A stretch of DNA of 19,136 bases from Ruminococcaceae bacterium UBA7212 (GCA_002490525.1 DKUE01000003.1:1-19136); one strand, 5' to 3'; shown: positions 1 through 6,830, counted from the first letter of the stretch. Numbers and translations: made by a program. The notes: generated by a model from the letters alone, not told the origin.

Positions 1-56
1 GAGGGACGCAAAACCGTCTATCCCTTGTGCCGCAACGGATTTAGAGTTTCAAAAAC

Positions 57-1037
57 TCATTCCCACTCAATCGTGCCTGAGGGCTTGGGGGTGAGGTCGT
101 AGAGCACGCGGTTGACATTTTCGACTTCATTCGTGATGCGTTCGGTGATGTGTTTGAGCAGTGTGAAGGGAACTTCTTCCACAGTGGCGGTCATCGCATC
201 CACGGTGTTGACCGCACGGAGAATGACGGGATATGCAAAGGTACGCTTGCCGTCCTTTACACCGACGGATTTGAAATCGGGTACGGCGGTAAAGTACTGC
301 CAAACCTTGCCTTCTAAGCCGTTTTTCGCAAACTCCTCACGCAGAATGGCATCGGATTCTCGTACAGCCTCTAAACGGTCACGGGTAATCGCGCCGAGGC
401 AGCGTACACCGAGTCCGGGACCGGGGAACGGCTGACGGTATACCATGCTGTCGGGCAGTCCCAGTGCTTTACCGACTACGCGTACTTCATCTTTATAGAG
501 AAAACGAAGCGGCTCCACCAAAGAGAACTGCAAATCCGCAGGCAGACCGCCGACATTGTGATGTGCTTTTACGCCGTCACTCTCAATGATGTCGGGATAA
601 ATCGTACCTTGCGCGAGGAATTCAATGCCTTCCTGCTTTCTTGCCTCTTCTTCAAATACGCGGATAAATTCCGCACCGATGATTTTACGCTTTTGTTCCG
701 GCTCCGAGACGCCTGCAAGCTTGTCCAAAAAACGGTCAACAGCATCCACATATACGAGATTTGCATGCATTTGGTTGCGGAAAACCTCAACAACCTGTTC
801 AGGCTCTCCTTTGCGTAAAAGACCGTGGTTCACATGTACGCAAACCAATTGCTGTCCGACAGCTTTGATAAGCAGTGCGGCAACAACGGAGCTGTCTACG
901 CCGCCGGACAGTGCCAGCAATACCTTTTTATCGCCGACCTGTGCACGGATGGCATCAATCTGCTCTGCGATGAATACATCTGCGAGCGCTTGTGTTTGGA
1001 TACGTTCCATAGTTTCGGGACGAACATTATTCTGCAT
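57..1037 (-). CDS. guaA: GMP synthetase, ATP-pyrophosphatase subunit (no glutaminase domain)
   Basis: Amidates XMP to GMP using ATP, the last step of guanine nucleotide synthesis in the cytoplasm. The 326 residues match only the C-terminal two thirds of a usual GuaA of about 510: the P-loop SGGVDSS (44-50), AQGTIYPD (142-149), HHNVGGLP (159-166), RQPFPGPGLGVR (201-212) and the terminal dimerisation region ending TIEWE. The N-terminal glutamine amidotransferase domain is absent. The gene is not cut there: AGGAGA precedes the ATG and a full promoter lies 70-100 bases upstream, so the short form is genuine. It resembles the archaeal split GuaAb. It must use free ammonia or a glutaminase subunit encoded elsewhere. 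Only 56 bases lie downstream, so a following partner gene cannot be excluded. Confidence 0.93.
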   Translation of the reverse strand: MQNNVRPETMERIQTQALADVFIAEQIDAIRAQVGDKKVLLALSGGVDSSVVAALLIKAVGQQLVCVHVNHGLLRKGEPEQVVEVFRNQMHANLVYVDAVDRFLDKLAGVSEPEQKRKIIGAEFIRVFEEEARKQEGIEFLAQGTIYPDIIESDGVKAHHNVGGLPADLQFSLVEPLRFLYKDEVRVVGKALGLPDSMVYRQPFPGPGLGVRCLGAITRDRLEAVRESDAILREEFAKNGLEGKVWQYFTAVPDFKSVGVKDGKRTFAYPVILRAVNTVDAMTATVEEVPFTLLKHITERITNEVENVNRVLYDLTPKPSGTIEWE

Positions 1038-1108
1038 AATTTTCTCCTACTCTGCAAGCGGCGGCACGGTACAGCCGTTCGGCGCTTACCCTGATTTTTT
1101 ATAAGCAT

Positions 1109-1137
1109 AGTATAGCGGATTTTTTTGCGGGATTCAA
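1109..1137 (-). promoter_or_regulatory. SigA-type promoter of guaA
   Basis: On the minus strand TTGAAT and TATACT are separated by 17 bases. The predicted RNA start near 1102 leaves a leader of about 65 bases before the guaA ATG. No purine riboswitch is recognisable in that short leader. Confidence 0.7.
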
Positions 1138-1186
1138 GGGATTCCGATGAATTTTGCATGAATTTATATCGGCTGTTACAGGATGA

Positions 1187-1216
1187 TTGACAAGAAACGG
1201 GGAGTATGCTTATAAT
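1187..1216 (+). promoter_or_regulatory. SigA-type promoter of the glycosidase-like gene
   Basis: Both hexamers match consensus: TTGACA, 18-base spacer, TATAAT. The TTG of the -35 box is in frame with the downstream gene and could be mistaken for its start codon. It is divergent from the guaA promoter, with about 50 bases between the two -35 boxes. Confidence 0.75.
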
Positions 1217-1291
1217 AAGCAGCAACGGTTCTGTAATACATTGGATTTCAGTTTATTTTGCTCCTCAAATTCTATAAAAAGGTTTGATTCT

Positions 1292-3337
1292 ATGAAACAG
1301 ATTTCAAAAATACAGTTGGCATTTTTTCGGCAAAGTACATTTCCGAAATGGGCAAAATCGGGAAAGAATGATTTGTTTAGACCGTCTGACCGCCGTTTGG
1401 AAGCAGACGGCAGTGTTGTGTGGGAGATGAAAAAAACGCCGTCGCCGTGCAGTGACCATTTGGAGATGAGCGGGTTTTTGGCATCGGCGATTATCAGCTA
1501 CGGAAAATCCGCAAAGGGAAAACTCCGCATTTGCCGCCATTTGGTCGTTCCGAATCTGCGCATGCAGCCGAATGTCACGCAGTCGTCCTTTAAAATGAAT
1601 TTTTGTGCTCTGCCGGCCAAACTGAAAATTGACGGAAAAACATATGATGAAATGCCGTGTACATCTGCCGTCAAAGGTACACTTTCCGTGGTTTCTGATA
1701 TAGGACCGTTGAAGGTGACACGAATTTTTTCACCCGCGGTGCAGGCACCTGCACTGCTCGAAAAAGTGATTCTGCAAAATGCGGCAGATACTTCCTGTAC
1801 AGTTTCGGTACAGGAAGTGCGTCGGCAAAAGAAGTTCCCGCAGTCGATTTGCGTGGGGCAGTCGATTCGGGCGGTTGGTGCTCTGTGCTTTGATGAAAGC
1901 TTTACGGAAGAATCAGCCGAAAAGGTGAAAAGCTTTACACTTGGTGCGGGTGAAAGCGCGGAGTTTTGTGCGGTGTATTATGCCGTGTCCGATTCGGATA
2001 GCTTTTCTGTAAATGTTGCCGACGAATTTGCCGCGCGACAAAGCTTTGTGAAGCATATGTTTTCCGATTTACGGCTGGAAACGCCGTCACCCATACTGAA
2101 CGCGCAGTTTGCGCATTGTGTGCTGCGCGGCAGTGAAAGTATTTTCAAGACCAAAGGCGGTTTGATGCACGCGCCCGGCGGCGGTAACTATTATGCGGCG
2201 CTTTGGACAAATGACCAATGTGAATACGCAAATCCGTTTTTTCCGTTCTCGGGCTATGAAACGGGGATTGAACAGAGCTTAAACTGCTACCGATTGTACA
2301 CAAAATATATGGACATTTCGCCGTCTTCCATGCGGAAAAAGAAGCCGCTTGTAACCAGTATTATCTCCGGCGGCGATGGCTTTTGGAACGGCGCGGGTGA
2401 TCGGGGGGACGCGGAGATGTATGCCTACGGGCTGTCACGGTTTTTGCTGGCGCTCGGCGATGAAACCTATATGCGCGAATTTTTCCCGTGGATTTCATGG
2501 ACGCTGGAATTCACACTGTCCCGAAAAACGGCAAACGGCGTGATTGCCAGTGATTCCGATGAACTGGAAAACCGTTTCCCATCAGGTGATGCGAATTTGT
2601 TTACTTCGTGTCTTGCCTACGATGCACTGCAAAACGGTGCGTTGATTGCAGAAATTCTCGGGGAGAATACCGATGCGGCACAGTGGCGGCAAGAAAGTAC
2701 GGATTTGCGCCGTGCAATCGAAACTTATTTCGGTGCACAGGTAGAAGGATACAATACATATCGTTATTATGCAGGGAATACCGATTTGCGTGCATGGATT
2801 TGCATGCCGCTGAGCGTGGAAATATTTGACCGCGCGGATGAAACTGTGTCAGCACTGTTCGGGAACAAGCTGTATCAAAACGGCATGCTGAAAACCTCCT
2901 CCGCACACAGTACTACATGGGACCGCTCTTTGTTATTTGCATTGCGCGGGACGCTGTTAGCGGGGAAAACAGAGCAGGGGATTCAGGCACTTTTGGAGTA
3001 TTGTCAAAACCGCTTGCTTGGCTGTCACGCACCCTATGCATTTGAAGCCTATCCCGAGGGCAACCGTGCACATTTGGCGGCAGAAAGTATTTTGTTTGCC
3101 CGCGCGGTGACAGAGGGCTTGTTTGGCTTGCGTCCCGTGGGATTTCGTCAGTTGCGTATTCAACCGCATCTCGGTGCGGAATTACCGAAAGCGGCGCTGC
3201 ACGGTCTTGCGCTGTTCGGCGAGCATTTTTCTGTTTCCTGTACGGCAGAAACCATTTCGGTACAGTGCAACGGTCAACTCTATGAAAGCAATGCCTCTGA
3301 AGCTGTATTTGATTTTAACAAAATGTGTTTTGTTTAA
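1292..3337 (+). CDS. Putative cytoplasmic (alpha/alpha)6 six-hairpin glycoside hydrolase
   Basis: Predicted carbohydrate-active enzyme of 681 residues; substrate unknown. The N-terminal 260 residues or so look like a beta-rich region. The rest has features of six-hairpin glycosidases: an AALWTNDQCEYANPFFPF segment (about 303-320), GDRGDAEMYAY (369-379), SDSDELENRFPSG (420-432) with possible acid/base carboxylates, and a C-terminal EAYPEGNRAHLAAES segment. No signal peptide or membrane segment is visible, so it probably acts on imported oligosaccharides. I chose the ATG at 1292, preceded by AAAAAGG nine bases upstream. The frame stays open back to a TTG at 1187, but that TTG is the promoter -35 box. 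It appears monocistronic; a hairpin with a T-run follows. I cannot assign a CAZy family with confidence. Confidence 0.75.
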   Translation: MKQISKIQLAFFRQSTFPKWAKSGKNDLFRPSDRRLEADGSVVWEMKKTPSPCSDHLEMSGFLASAIISYGKSAKGKLRICRHLVVPNLRMQPNVTQSSFKMNFCALPAKLKIDGKTYDEMPCTSAVKGTLSVVSDIGPLKVTRIFSPAVQAPALLEKVILQNAADTSCTVSVQEVRRQKKFPQSICVGQSIRAVGALCFDESFTEESAEKVKSFTLGAGESAEFCAVYYAVSDSDSFSVNVADEFAARQSFVKHMFSDLRLETPSPILNAQFAHCVLRGSESIFKTKGGLMHAPGGGNYYAALWTNDQCEYANPFFPFSGYETGIEQSLNCYRLYTKYMDISPSSMRKKKPLVTSIISGGDGFWNGAGDRGDAEMYAYGLSRFLLALGDETYMREFFPWISWTLEFTLSRKTANGVIASDSDELENRFPSGDANLFTSCLAYDALQNGALIAEILGENTDAAQWRQESTDLRRAIETYFGAQVEGYNTYRYYAGNTDLRAWICMPLSVEIFDRADETVSALFGNKLYQNGMLKTSSAHSTTWDRSLLFALRGTLLAGKTEQGIQALLEYCQNRLLGCHAPYAFEAYPEGNRAHLAAESILFARAVTEGLFGLRPVGFRQLRIQPHLGAELPKAALHGLALFGEHFSVSCTAETISVQCNGQLYESNASEAVFDFNKMCFV

Positions 3338-3373
3338 AGATTGGTTCCGGTTATGGTTGTTGCAAAAAAAACA

Positions 3374-3404
3374 AGCATACCCCCTCCCTTGTGTACATAC
3401 ATAT
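3374..3404 (+). promoter_or_regulatory. Possible SigE-like sporulation promoter of yabP
   Basis: GCATAC (3375-3380) and CATACATAT (3396-3404) are about 15 bases apart, resembling the mother-cell SigE pattern (-35 around ATA, -10 CATACA-T). YabP and YabQ are SigE-dependent in Bacillus as I recall it. The match is imperfect, so this is a suggestion. RNA starting near 3408 would contain only the 3' arm of the hairpin, leaving the ribosome binding site free. Confidence 0.35.
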
Positions 3405-3422
3405 GTGCTAAGGGAGGTTTTT
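3383..3422 (+). terminator. Hairpin with T-run before yabP that includes the yabP Shine-Dalgarno
   Basis: CCTCCCTT (3383-3390) pairs perfectly with AAGGGAGG (3410-3417), and TTTTT follows. Inside the loop ACATA and TATGT can also pair. It reads as a terminator for the glycosidase-like gene, but the GGGAGG of its 3' arm is the ribosome binding site of yabP, so it could also sequester that site in read-through RNA. Confidence 0.65.
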
Positions 3423-3424
3423 AA

Positions 3425-3718
3425 ATGAATGCAGCAGAAAACAACACAAAGCTTATGAAAGTTCCGCATAACATTGTTTTGGAAGACCGCCGTCATTTGA
3501 CTGTTTCGGGCGTCTCTGATGTAGACAGCTTTGATGAGCAAACCGTTACTGTGTTTACAGAGCTCGGAGAACTGACGATTAAGGGAGAAGATTTGCACAT
3601 TAACCGTTTAAGTCTGGACATGGGCGAATTGGTTGTAGACGGTGAAATTGCCGCACTTTCTTATGCTGAAGTTACGAAATCCCAGCAAGGGTCTTTTTGG
3701 AACAGGGTGTTCCGCTGA
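3425..3718 (+). CDS. yabP: Sporulation protein YabP
   Basis: Small spore-formation protein of the YabP/YqfC family, 97 residues against about 100 in Bacillus. It has the typical short beta-rich reading with HNIVLEDRRHLTVSGV near the N-terminus and LTIKGEDLHINRLSLDMGELVVDGEI in two parts (about 51-76). The ATG follows GGGAGG by seven bases. Its TGA stop overlaps the yabQ ATG by one base, so the two are translationally coupled, and the next genes follow Bacillus order (yabQ, divIC, yabR). Together with YabQ it marks the organism as a spore former. YabO, which usually sits just upstream, is absent here. Confidence 0.93.
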   Translation: MNAAENNTKLMKVPHNIVLEDRRHLTVSGVSDVDSFDEQTVTVFTELGELTIKGEDLHINRLSLDMGELVVDGEIAALSYAEVTKSQQGSFWNRVFR

Positions 3719-4293
3719 TGACCTATCTTGTTTCGGGTTCACAGCAAATCCGTATTTTTTTGTATGCGTTGGGATTCGGCTTCTTTATCGGCGTTTTATA
3801 TGACTTATTCCGCGCGCTGCGCTTGATGCTGACAAACGGCAGAAAGGCGTTTATTGTATCGGACATTCTTTTTTCTCTTGCTGCGGGATTTTTCACCTTT
3901 CTGTTCGCGCTCTCACGGTTGGACGGCAACATCCGCGGTTATGTCCTCATGGGAGAGCTTTTGGGATTTTTGATATATTCCGTCTCCTTCGGTGTGTTTT
4001 TTTCAAGGCTTACCGACCGAATCATCCGCACGGTTTACCGTTTTTTTGCGGCGATTGCAAAGCCGTTTTTGTATATTTACGGAAAACTGCATCGATTCTT
4101 CCGAAAAAGTGTGGAAAAATTGCGAAAAAAAGCGAATTTTTCGGTAAAAAAATCAAAATTCCACTTGAAAAGTACAAAAGGTCTGTTGTATAATCTACGT
4201 GTTAGAGTATCTTCCGATGCGAAGAAAAGTTCGTGCAATGAAAGTGACGGCAAAAGAAATGAAAGCGAAACGGCGCAAAAAACAAAAACATAG
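3718..4293 (+). CDS. yabQ: Sporulation membrane protein YabQ
   Basis: Integral membrane protein needed for spore cortex formation. It has 191 residues from the ATG at 3718, which overlaps the yabP stop as TGATG. A TTG 21 bases earlier is in frame but lies inside yabP and has no ribosome binding site. Hydrophobic segments lie near residues 10-32, 40-62 and 72-92, with GFFIGVLYDLFRALR as a YabQ-typical stretch after the first. A strongly basic tail follows, rich in Lys and Phe and then in Ser, Lys and Asn. The last 56 bases overlap the divIC reading frame, and a promoter for divIC lies inside the coding sequence. The tail beyond about residue 160 looks low in conservation. Confidence 0.9.
   Translation: MTYLVSGSQQIRIFLYALGFGFFIGVLYDLFRALRLMLTNGRKAFIVSDILFSLAAGFFTFLFALSRLDGNIRGYVLMGELLGFLIYSVSFGVFFSRLTDRIIRTVYRFFAAIAKPFLYIYGKLHRFFRKSVEKLRKKANFSVKKSKFHLKSTKGLLYNLRVRVSSDAKKSSCNESDGKRNESETAQKTKT
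4165..4194 (+). promoter_or_regulatory. SigA-type promoter of divIC inside yabQ
   Basis: TTGAAA, 18-base spacer, TATAAT, within the yabQ coding sequence. The predicted RNA start near 4201 rules out the GTG at 4199 as the divIC start. It would let an essential division gene be made in growing cells although it follows two sporulation genes. Confidence 0.65.
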
Positions 4294-4558
4294 CTTCATT
4301 TTATCGTTAGCTCTGCTGCTTGCGGCAGGGTATTTTGTGATTAGCTTTGTCAGCACGCAGCTGGAAATTCGCAGCAAGGAAAAAGAAGCGGCCGCTGTGC
4401 GTGCGCAATATGAAGCACAACTTGCCGAAAACGAACGCTTACAGGCAGTTGTGGACGGCGGCGATGAGGCGGAATACATTGAACGTGTGGCGCGTGAAAA
4501 ATTAGGATATGTTATGCCGAACGAAAAGGTATACTATGATATTACACCGAGCAACTAA
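4238..4558 (+). CDS. divIC: Septum formation initiator, FtsB/DivIC family
   Basis: Bitopic cell-division protein that pairs with FtsL/DivIB at the septum. From the ATG at 4238 it has 106 residues: a very basic cytoplasmic N-terminus (KRRKKQK), one membrane segment (about 19-38), a coiled coil rich in Glu and Ala (about 40-70), then the family's EYIERVAREKLGYVMPNE close to the C-terminus. Start choice is uncertain. ATGs at 4217, 4238 and 4259 are in frame and none has a good Shine-Dalgarno; 4238 has GAAGAAAAG upstream and gives the usual length. It overlaps the yabQ tail. The same position after yabQ in Bacillus supports the call. Confidence 0.88.
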   Translation: MKVTAKEMKAKRRKKQKHSFILSLALLLAAGYFVISFVSTQLEIRSKEKEAAAVRAQYEAQLAENERLQAVVDGGDEAEYIERVAREKLGYVMPNEKVYYDITPSN

Positions 4559-4575
4559 ACGTAATCGCTACGTTT
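4557..4575 (+). other. Small intercistronic hairpin between divIC and the S1 gene
   Basis: AAACGTA pairs with TACGTTT across the five-base loop ATCGC. It begins at the divIC stop codon and has no T-run, so it is more likely an mRNA processing or stability element than a terminator. Confidence 0.4.
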
Positions 4576-4602
4576 CGCTCAACGGGAGGATTATTCTTTT
4601 TT

Positions 4603-5058
4603 ATGGTAGAAGTTGGGGCTATACTCGAAGGCAAAGTGACAGGGCTTACAAATTTCGGGGCGTTTGTCACGCTGCCGGGAAATGTGACGGGGATGGTGCA
4701 CATTTCAGAGGTTTCGACCAGTTATGTCAGTGACATTCATGATTTTTTGCAGGAAGGGCAAACCGTAAAGGTTAAGGTCATGGATGTAACCGAGCAGGGC
4801 AAAGTCAGTCTTTCCATCAAAAAAACGCTCCCGCCGCCCGAACATCCGCAGGGTGAGCGTCCGCCGCGCAAAAACGGTCAGCAAAATCGCAGGAACGGTG
4901 CGCCCAATGTGTGGAAGGGCAACGATTCGCGCCGGGAAGAGCCGCAGTCCTTTGAGGACATGATGGCACGCTTTAAGCAGGTCAGCGACGAAAAGATTTC
5001 CGACCTGAAACGTGCAAACGACGGTGGCCGCCGCAGTTCCTATTCCAAAAGAAAATAA
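4603..5058 (+). CDS. yabR: S1 RNA-binding domain protein, YabR-like
   Basis: RNA-binding protein of 151 residues. The N-terminal 75 residues form a typical S1 domain: GAILEGKVTGLTNFGAFVTL, GMVHISEVS, a VKVKVMDV strand and GKVSLSIKK. The remainder is basic and low in complexity (Arg, Asn, Gln, Pro), with a short helical part, SFEDMMARFKQVSDEKISDLK, and a Ser/Lys/Arg end. A GGGAGG site precedes the ATG by 13 bases, which is long. It follows divIC as yabR does in Bacillus and probably shares its transcript. A strong terminator directly downstream ends the yabP-yabR group. Exact role unknown. Confidence 0.88.
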   Translation: MVEVGAILEGKVTGLTNFGAFVTLPGNVTGMVHISEVSTSYVSDIHDFLQEGQTVKVKVMDVTEQGKVSLSIKKTLPPPEHPQGERPPRKNGQQNRRNGAPNVWKGNDSRREEPQSFEDMMARFKQVSDEKISDLKRANDGGRRSSYSKRK

Positions 5059-5064
5059 AAATAT

Positions 5065-5098
5065 ACAGACAGACAAAAAGCTTTGTCTGTCTGTTTTT
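5065..5098 (+). terminator. Rho-independent terminator after yabR
   Basis: ACAGACAGACAAA (5065-5077) pairs perfectly with TTTGTCTGTCTGT (5082-5094) over a four-base loop, and a run of T follows. It separates the yabP-yabR group from the fumarase gene 14 bases further on. Confidence 0.9.
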
Positions 5099-5111
5099 GT
5101 GAGGAAACAGT

Positions 5112-5954
5112 ATGCGAGAGATTCATGTAACCGAAATTGAAAATACCGTGGCGGAATTGCTTATCCAAGCAAACAAAATTCTGCCCGACGATTTACGCCG
5201 TTGTATTGCCTGCGGTGAACAGGCAGAAAGCGCGTCCCTGCCCCGCGGCATCATGCATTCCCTGCTGGACAATTTGGATGCGGCAAAAGAACTGGATATC
5301 CCGATTTGTCAGGATACGGGCATGGCGGTGTTGTTTTTTGAAATCGGACAGGATGTGCACATTGTGGGCGGTGATTTCGAATCCGCCGTCAACCGCGGTA
5401 CAGCAAAAGGATATACACAAGGCCTTTTACGCAAATCCGTAGTGCGCGACCCGCTTGACCGCGTAAATACCGAAGATAACACCCCTGCCGTCATACATAC
5501 CCGCATTGTCAGCGGCGACAAAATTCATATCACAGCCGCTCCCAAAGGCTTCGGCAGTGAAAATATGAGTCAAATGAAGATGTTCACACCGTCCGCCAAA
5601 AAAGAGGATTTGATGGATTTTGTTTTACAGGCAGTGCAGGATGCAGGCGGGAATCCCTGCCCGCCGATGGTTATCGGCGTGGGCTTCGGCGGCAATTTTG
5701 AGCATTGCGCATATCTTGCCAAAAAAGCGCTTTGCCGCCCTGTATCACAGCCGAACAGCAACCCGTTTTATGCGGATATGGAAAAGGAGCTTTTAGAGCG
5801 TATCAATGCATTGGGTATCGGCCCGCAGGGCTTCGGCGGTAACACTACCGCGCTCGCCGTCAATATAGAAACCGCGCCCACGCACATTGCGGGATTGCCT
5901 GCGGCGGTCAACATCGGCTGTCACGTCACCCGCCACGCAAGCAAAGTGATTTAA
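5112..5954 (+). CDS. fumA: Fumarate hydratase class I, alpha subunit (orphan)
   Basis: Iron-sulfur part of the oxygen-sensitive fumarase that interconverts fumarate and L-malate; L-tartrate dehydratase alpha is a close relative and cannot be excluded. The 280 residues correspond to the N-terminal half of single-chain class I fumarases. The three cluster cysteines are in their usual contexts: C66 in PICQDTG, C183 in NPCPP and C270 in NIGCHVTRH. GFGSENMSQMKM (147-158) and GFGGNTTALAV (240-250) are also typical. The ATG follows GTGAGG. In two-subunit systems a beta subunit normally follows directly; here the next sequence is a bidirectional terminator and opposite-strand genes, so the partner must be elsewhere. 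The terminator upstream implies its own promoter or read-through, but I see no convincing promoter. Confidence 0.9.
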   Translation: MREIHVTEIENTVAELLIQANKILPDDLRRCIACGEQAESASLPRGIMHSLLDNLDAAKELDIPICQDTGMAVLFFEIGQDVHIVGGDFESAVNRGTAKGYTQGLLRKSVVRDPLDRVNTEDNTPAVIHTRIVSGDKIHITAAPKGFGSENMSQMKMFTPSAKKEDLMDFVLQAVQDAGGNPCPPMVIGVGFGGNFEHCAYLAKKALCRPVSQPNSNPFYADMEKELLERINALGIGPQGFGGNTTALAVNIETAPTHIAGLPAAVNIGCHVTRHASKVI

Positions 5955-5969
5955 TCGAAAAACAGCTTT

Positions 5970-6000
5970 ACGACTGCATCGTATTTGAAGATACAGTCGT
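5970..6000 (+). other. Inverted repeat downstream of the fumarase gene
   Basis: ACGACTG (5970-5976) is complementary to CAGTCGT (5994-6000), with a 17-base loop that can pair partially. No T-run follows. It stands just before the stronger terminator and may be a 3' stability element. Confidence 0.35.
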
Positions 6001-6031
6001 CAGAAAGATACATGATTTATATAAACAAAGC

Positions 6032-6068
6032 AAAAATCCTCGGAATGCCGTGTATTCCGAGGATTTTT
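6032..6068. terminator. Bidirectional terminator between fumA and the GDPD-like gene
   Basis: A 15-base perfect stem, AAAAATCCTCGGAAT (6032-6046) with ATTCCGAGGATTTTT (6054-6068), around a seven-base loop. The A-run on one side and T-run on the other let it end transcription of the fumarase gene on plus and of the HAD/GDPD pair on minus. Confidence 0.88.
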
Positions 6069-6077
6069 AACGCAGGT

Positions 6078-6830
6078 TCAGCATAAAGAGGCGAGCAGAA
6101 TCGGGCGGCGGGTTGTAATATTATCGGGCCCGAGCAACAGCAGATTGCGCATAATCAACTGATTATCTGCTGTCCAAAAGGAAACCTTCAATCCCTCCTT
6201 GTGAAAGCTCTCTACAAGCTTTTTAGAAGCGTTTCGATATTGACAGTTAATGCCGACCGCACCGCTGCGCTGTACTTCAAGTATCACAGAGCGCAAATAT
6301 ACTTCGTCTTCCAGCCGCATTTTGTTTAAATCCATATTGAGGTAATACGGTATGTTCGGTGCGTCAATTTTAACCGTTTGGGTTTTGTCTGTCTCCACCC
6401 CCGTAAAGAAACAGCGGTTTGTCAGATTTTGCTGTTCAATCAGTTCGGCAATTTTTGAAATGTTTGAGAACGCTTTCAAATCCAAATTGATTTGCACACT
6501 GTCGGATTTTTCAGCGATGAATCGCAGCGCATCCTCTAAAAGAACACCTTCGTTTTCACCTGCGCAGTCGGCATGGAGTAAAACAGGTGTGCCATTGTTT
6601 CGTACAGTGACGTCTACCTCCAATACGGGTACGCCGAGCGCTAGGGCTTTTTCTAAAAATTCCATGGAGTTGTCTGCAGTATTTTCACAGCCGCTGTGCG
6701 CAGTATATACAAAGCTGTCAGGCAGATTCGGTTCTCCATTCAAAATTCTGTGAATTTCTTTGCCTGCGTAGCCGGCAACACAAGCGCCTGCGATGCCGAC
6801 CGCCAAAACAGCAATTTTCAGTGCTTTCAT
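6078..6830 (-). CDS. Glycerophosphodiester phosphodiesterase-like protein with N-terminal membrane anchor
   Basis: The 250 residues begin with a hydrophobic segment (about 5-22) that may be a membrane anchor or signal sequence, so the rest probably faces outward. The body follows the GDPD pattern: AHSG (44-47), ENT (49-51), LEVDV (70-74), LLHAD (84-88) and NLDLK (115-119). H45 and H86 occupy the two catalytic histidine positions, and E71 and D73 metal ligand positions. The conserved HRG is HSG here: the arginine is replaced, so substrate or activity may differ from ordinary glycerophosphodiester cleavage. AAAGGAG precedes the ATG, and it lies 18 bases downstream of the HAD gene, clearly in one operon. 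Together they suggest phospholipid head-group or phosphate-ester turnover, but that is inference. Confidence 0.75.
   Translation of the reverse strand: MKALKIAVLAVGIAGACVAGYAGKEIHRILNGEPNLPDSFVYTAHSGCENTADNSMEFLEKALALGVPVLEVDVTVRNNGTPVLLHADCAGENEGVLLEDALRFIAEKSDSVQINLDLKAFSNISKIAELIEQQNLTNRCFFTGVETDKTQTVKIDAPNIPYYLNMDLNKMRLEDEVYLRSVILEVQRSGAVGINCQYRNASKKLVESFHKEGLKVSFWTADNQLIMRNLLLLGPDNITTRRPILLASLC

Noticed and set aside
44..58. GAGTTT-CAA-AAACTC hairpin at the guaA stop codon as a terminator
   Set aside because: Six-base AT-rich stem without a T-run on the minus strand; too weak, and the downstream sequence is not available.
112..435. Long plus-strand frames over guaA (also 558-818, 625-1104)
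   Set aside because: They are antisense to a clear guaA, lack ribosome binding sites and have no recognisable product.
1038..1108. Purine or other riboswitch in the guaA leader
   Set aside because: The leader is about 65 bases and lacks the conserved three-way junction sequences of purine riboswitches.
4199..4237. GTG at 4199 as start of divIC
   Set aside because: It lies at the predicted RNA start of the internal promoter and adds residues without a ribosome binding site.
5942..6070. Open frame in another phase after fumA reading QSDLIEKQLYDCIVFEDTVV and on to a TAA at 6068-6070, which looks protein-like
   Set aside because: It has no ATG, GTG or TTG start or ribosome binding site and runs through two inverted repeats, one of them a clear bidirectional terminator. 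It is not similar to a fumarase beta subunit.
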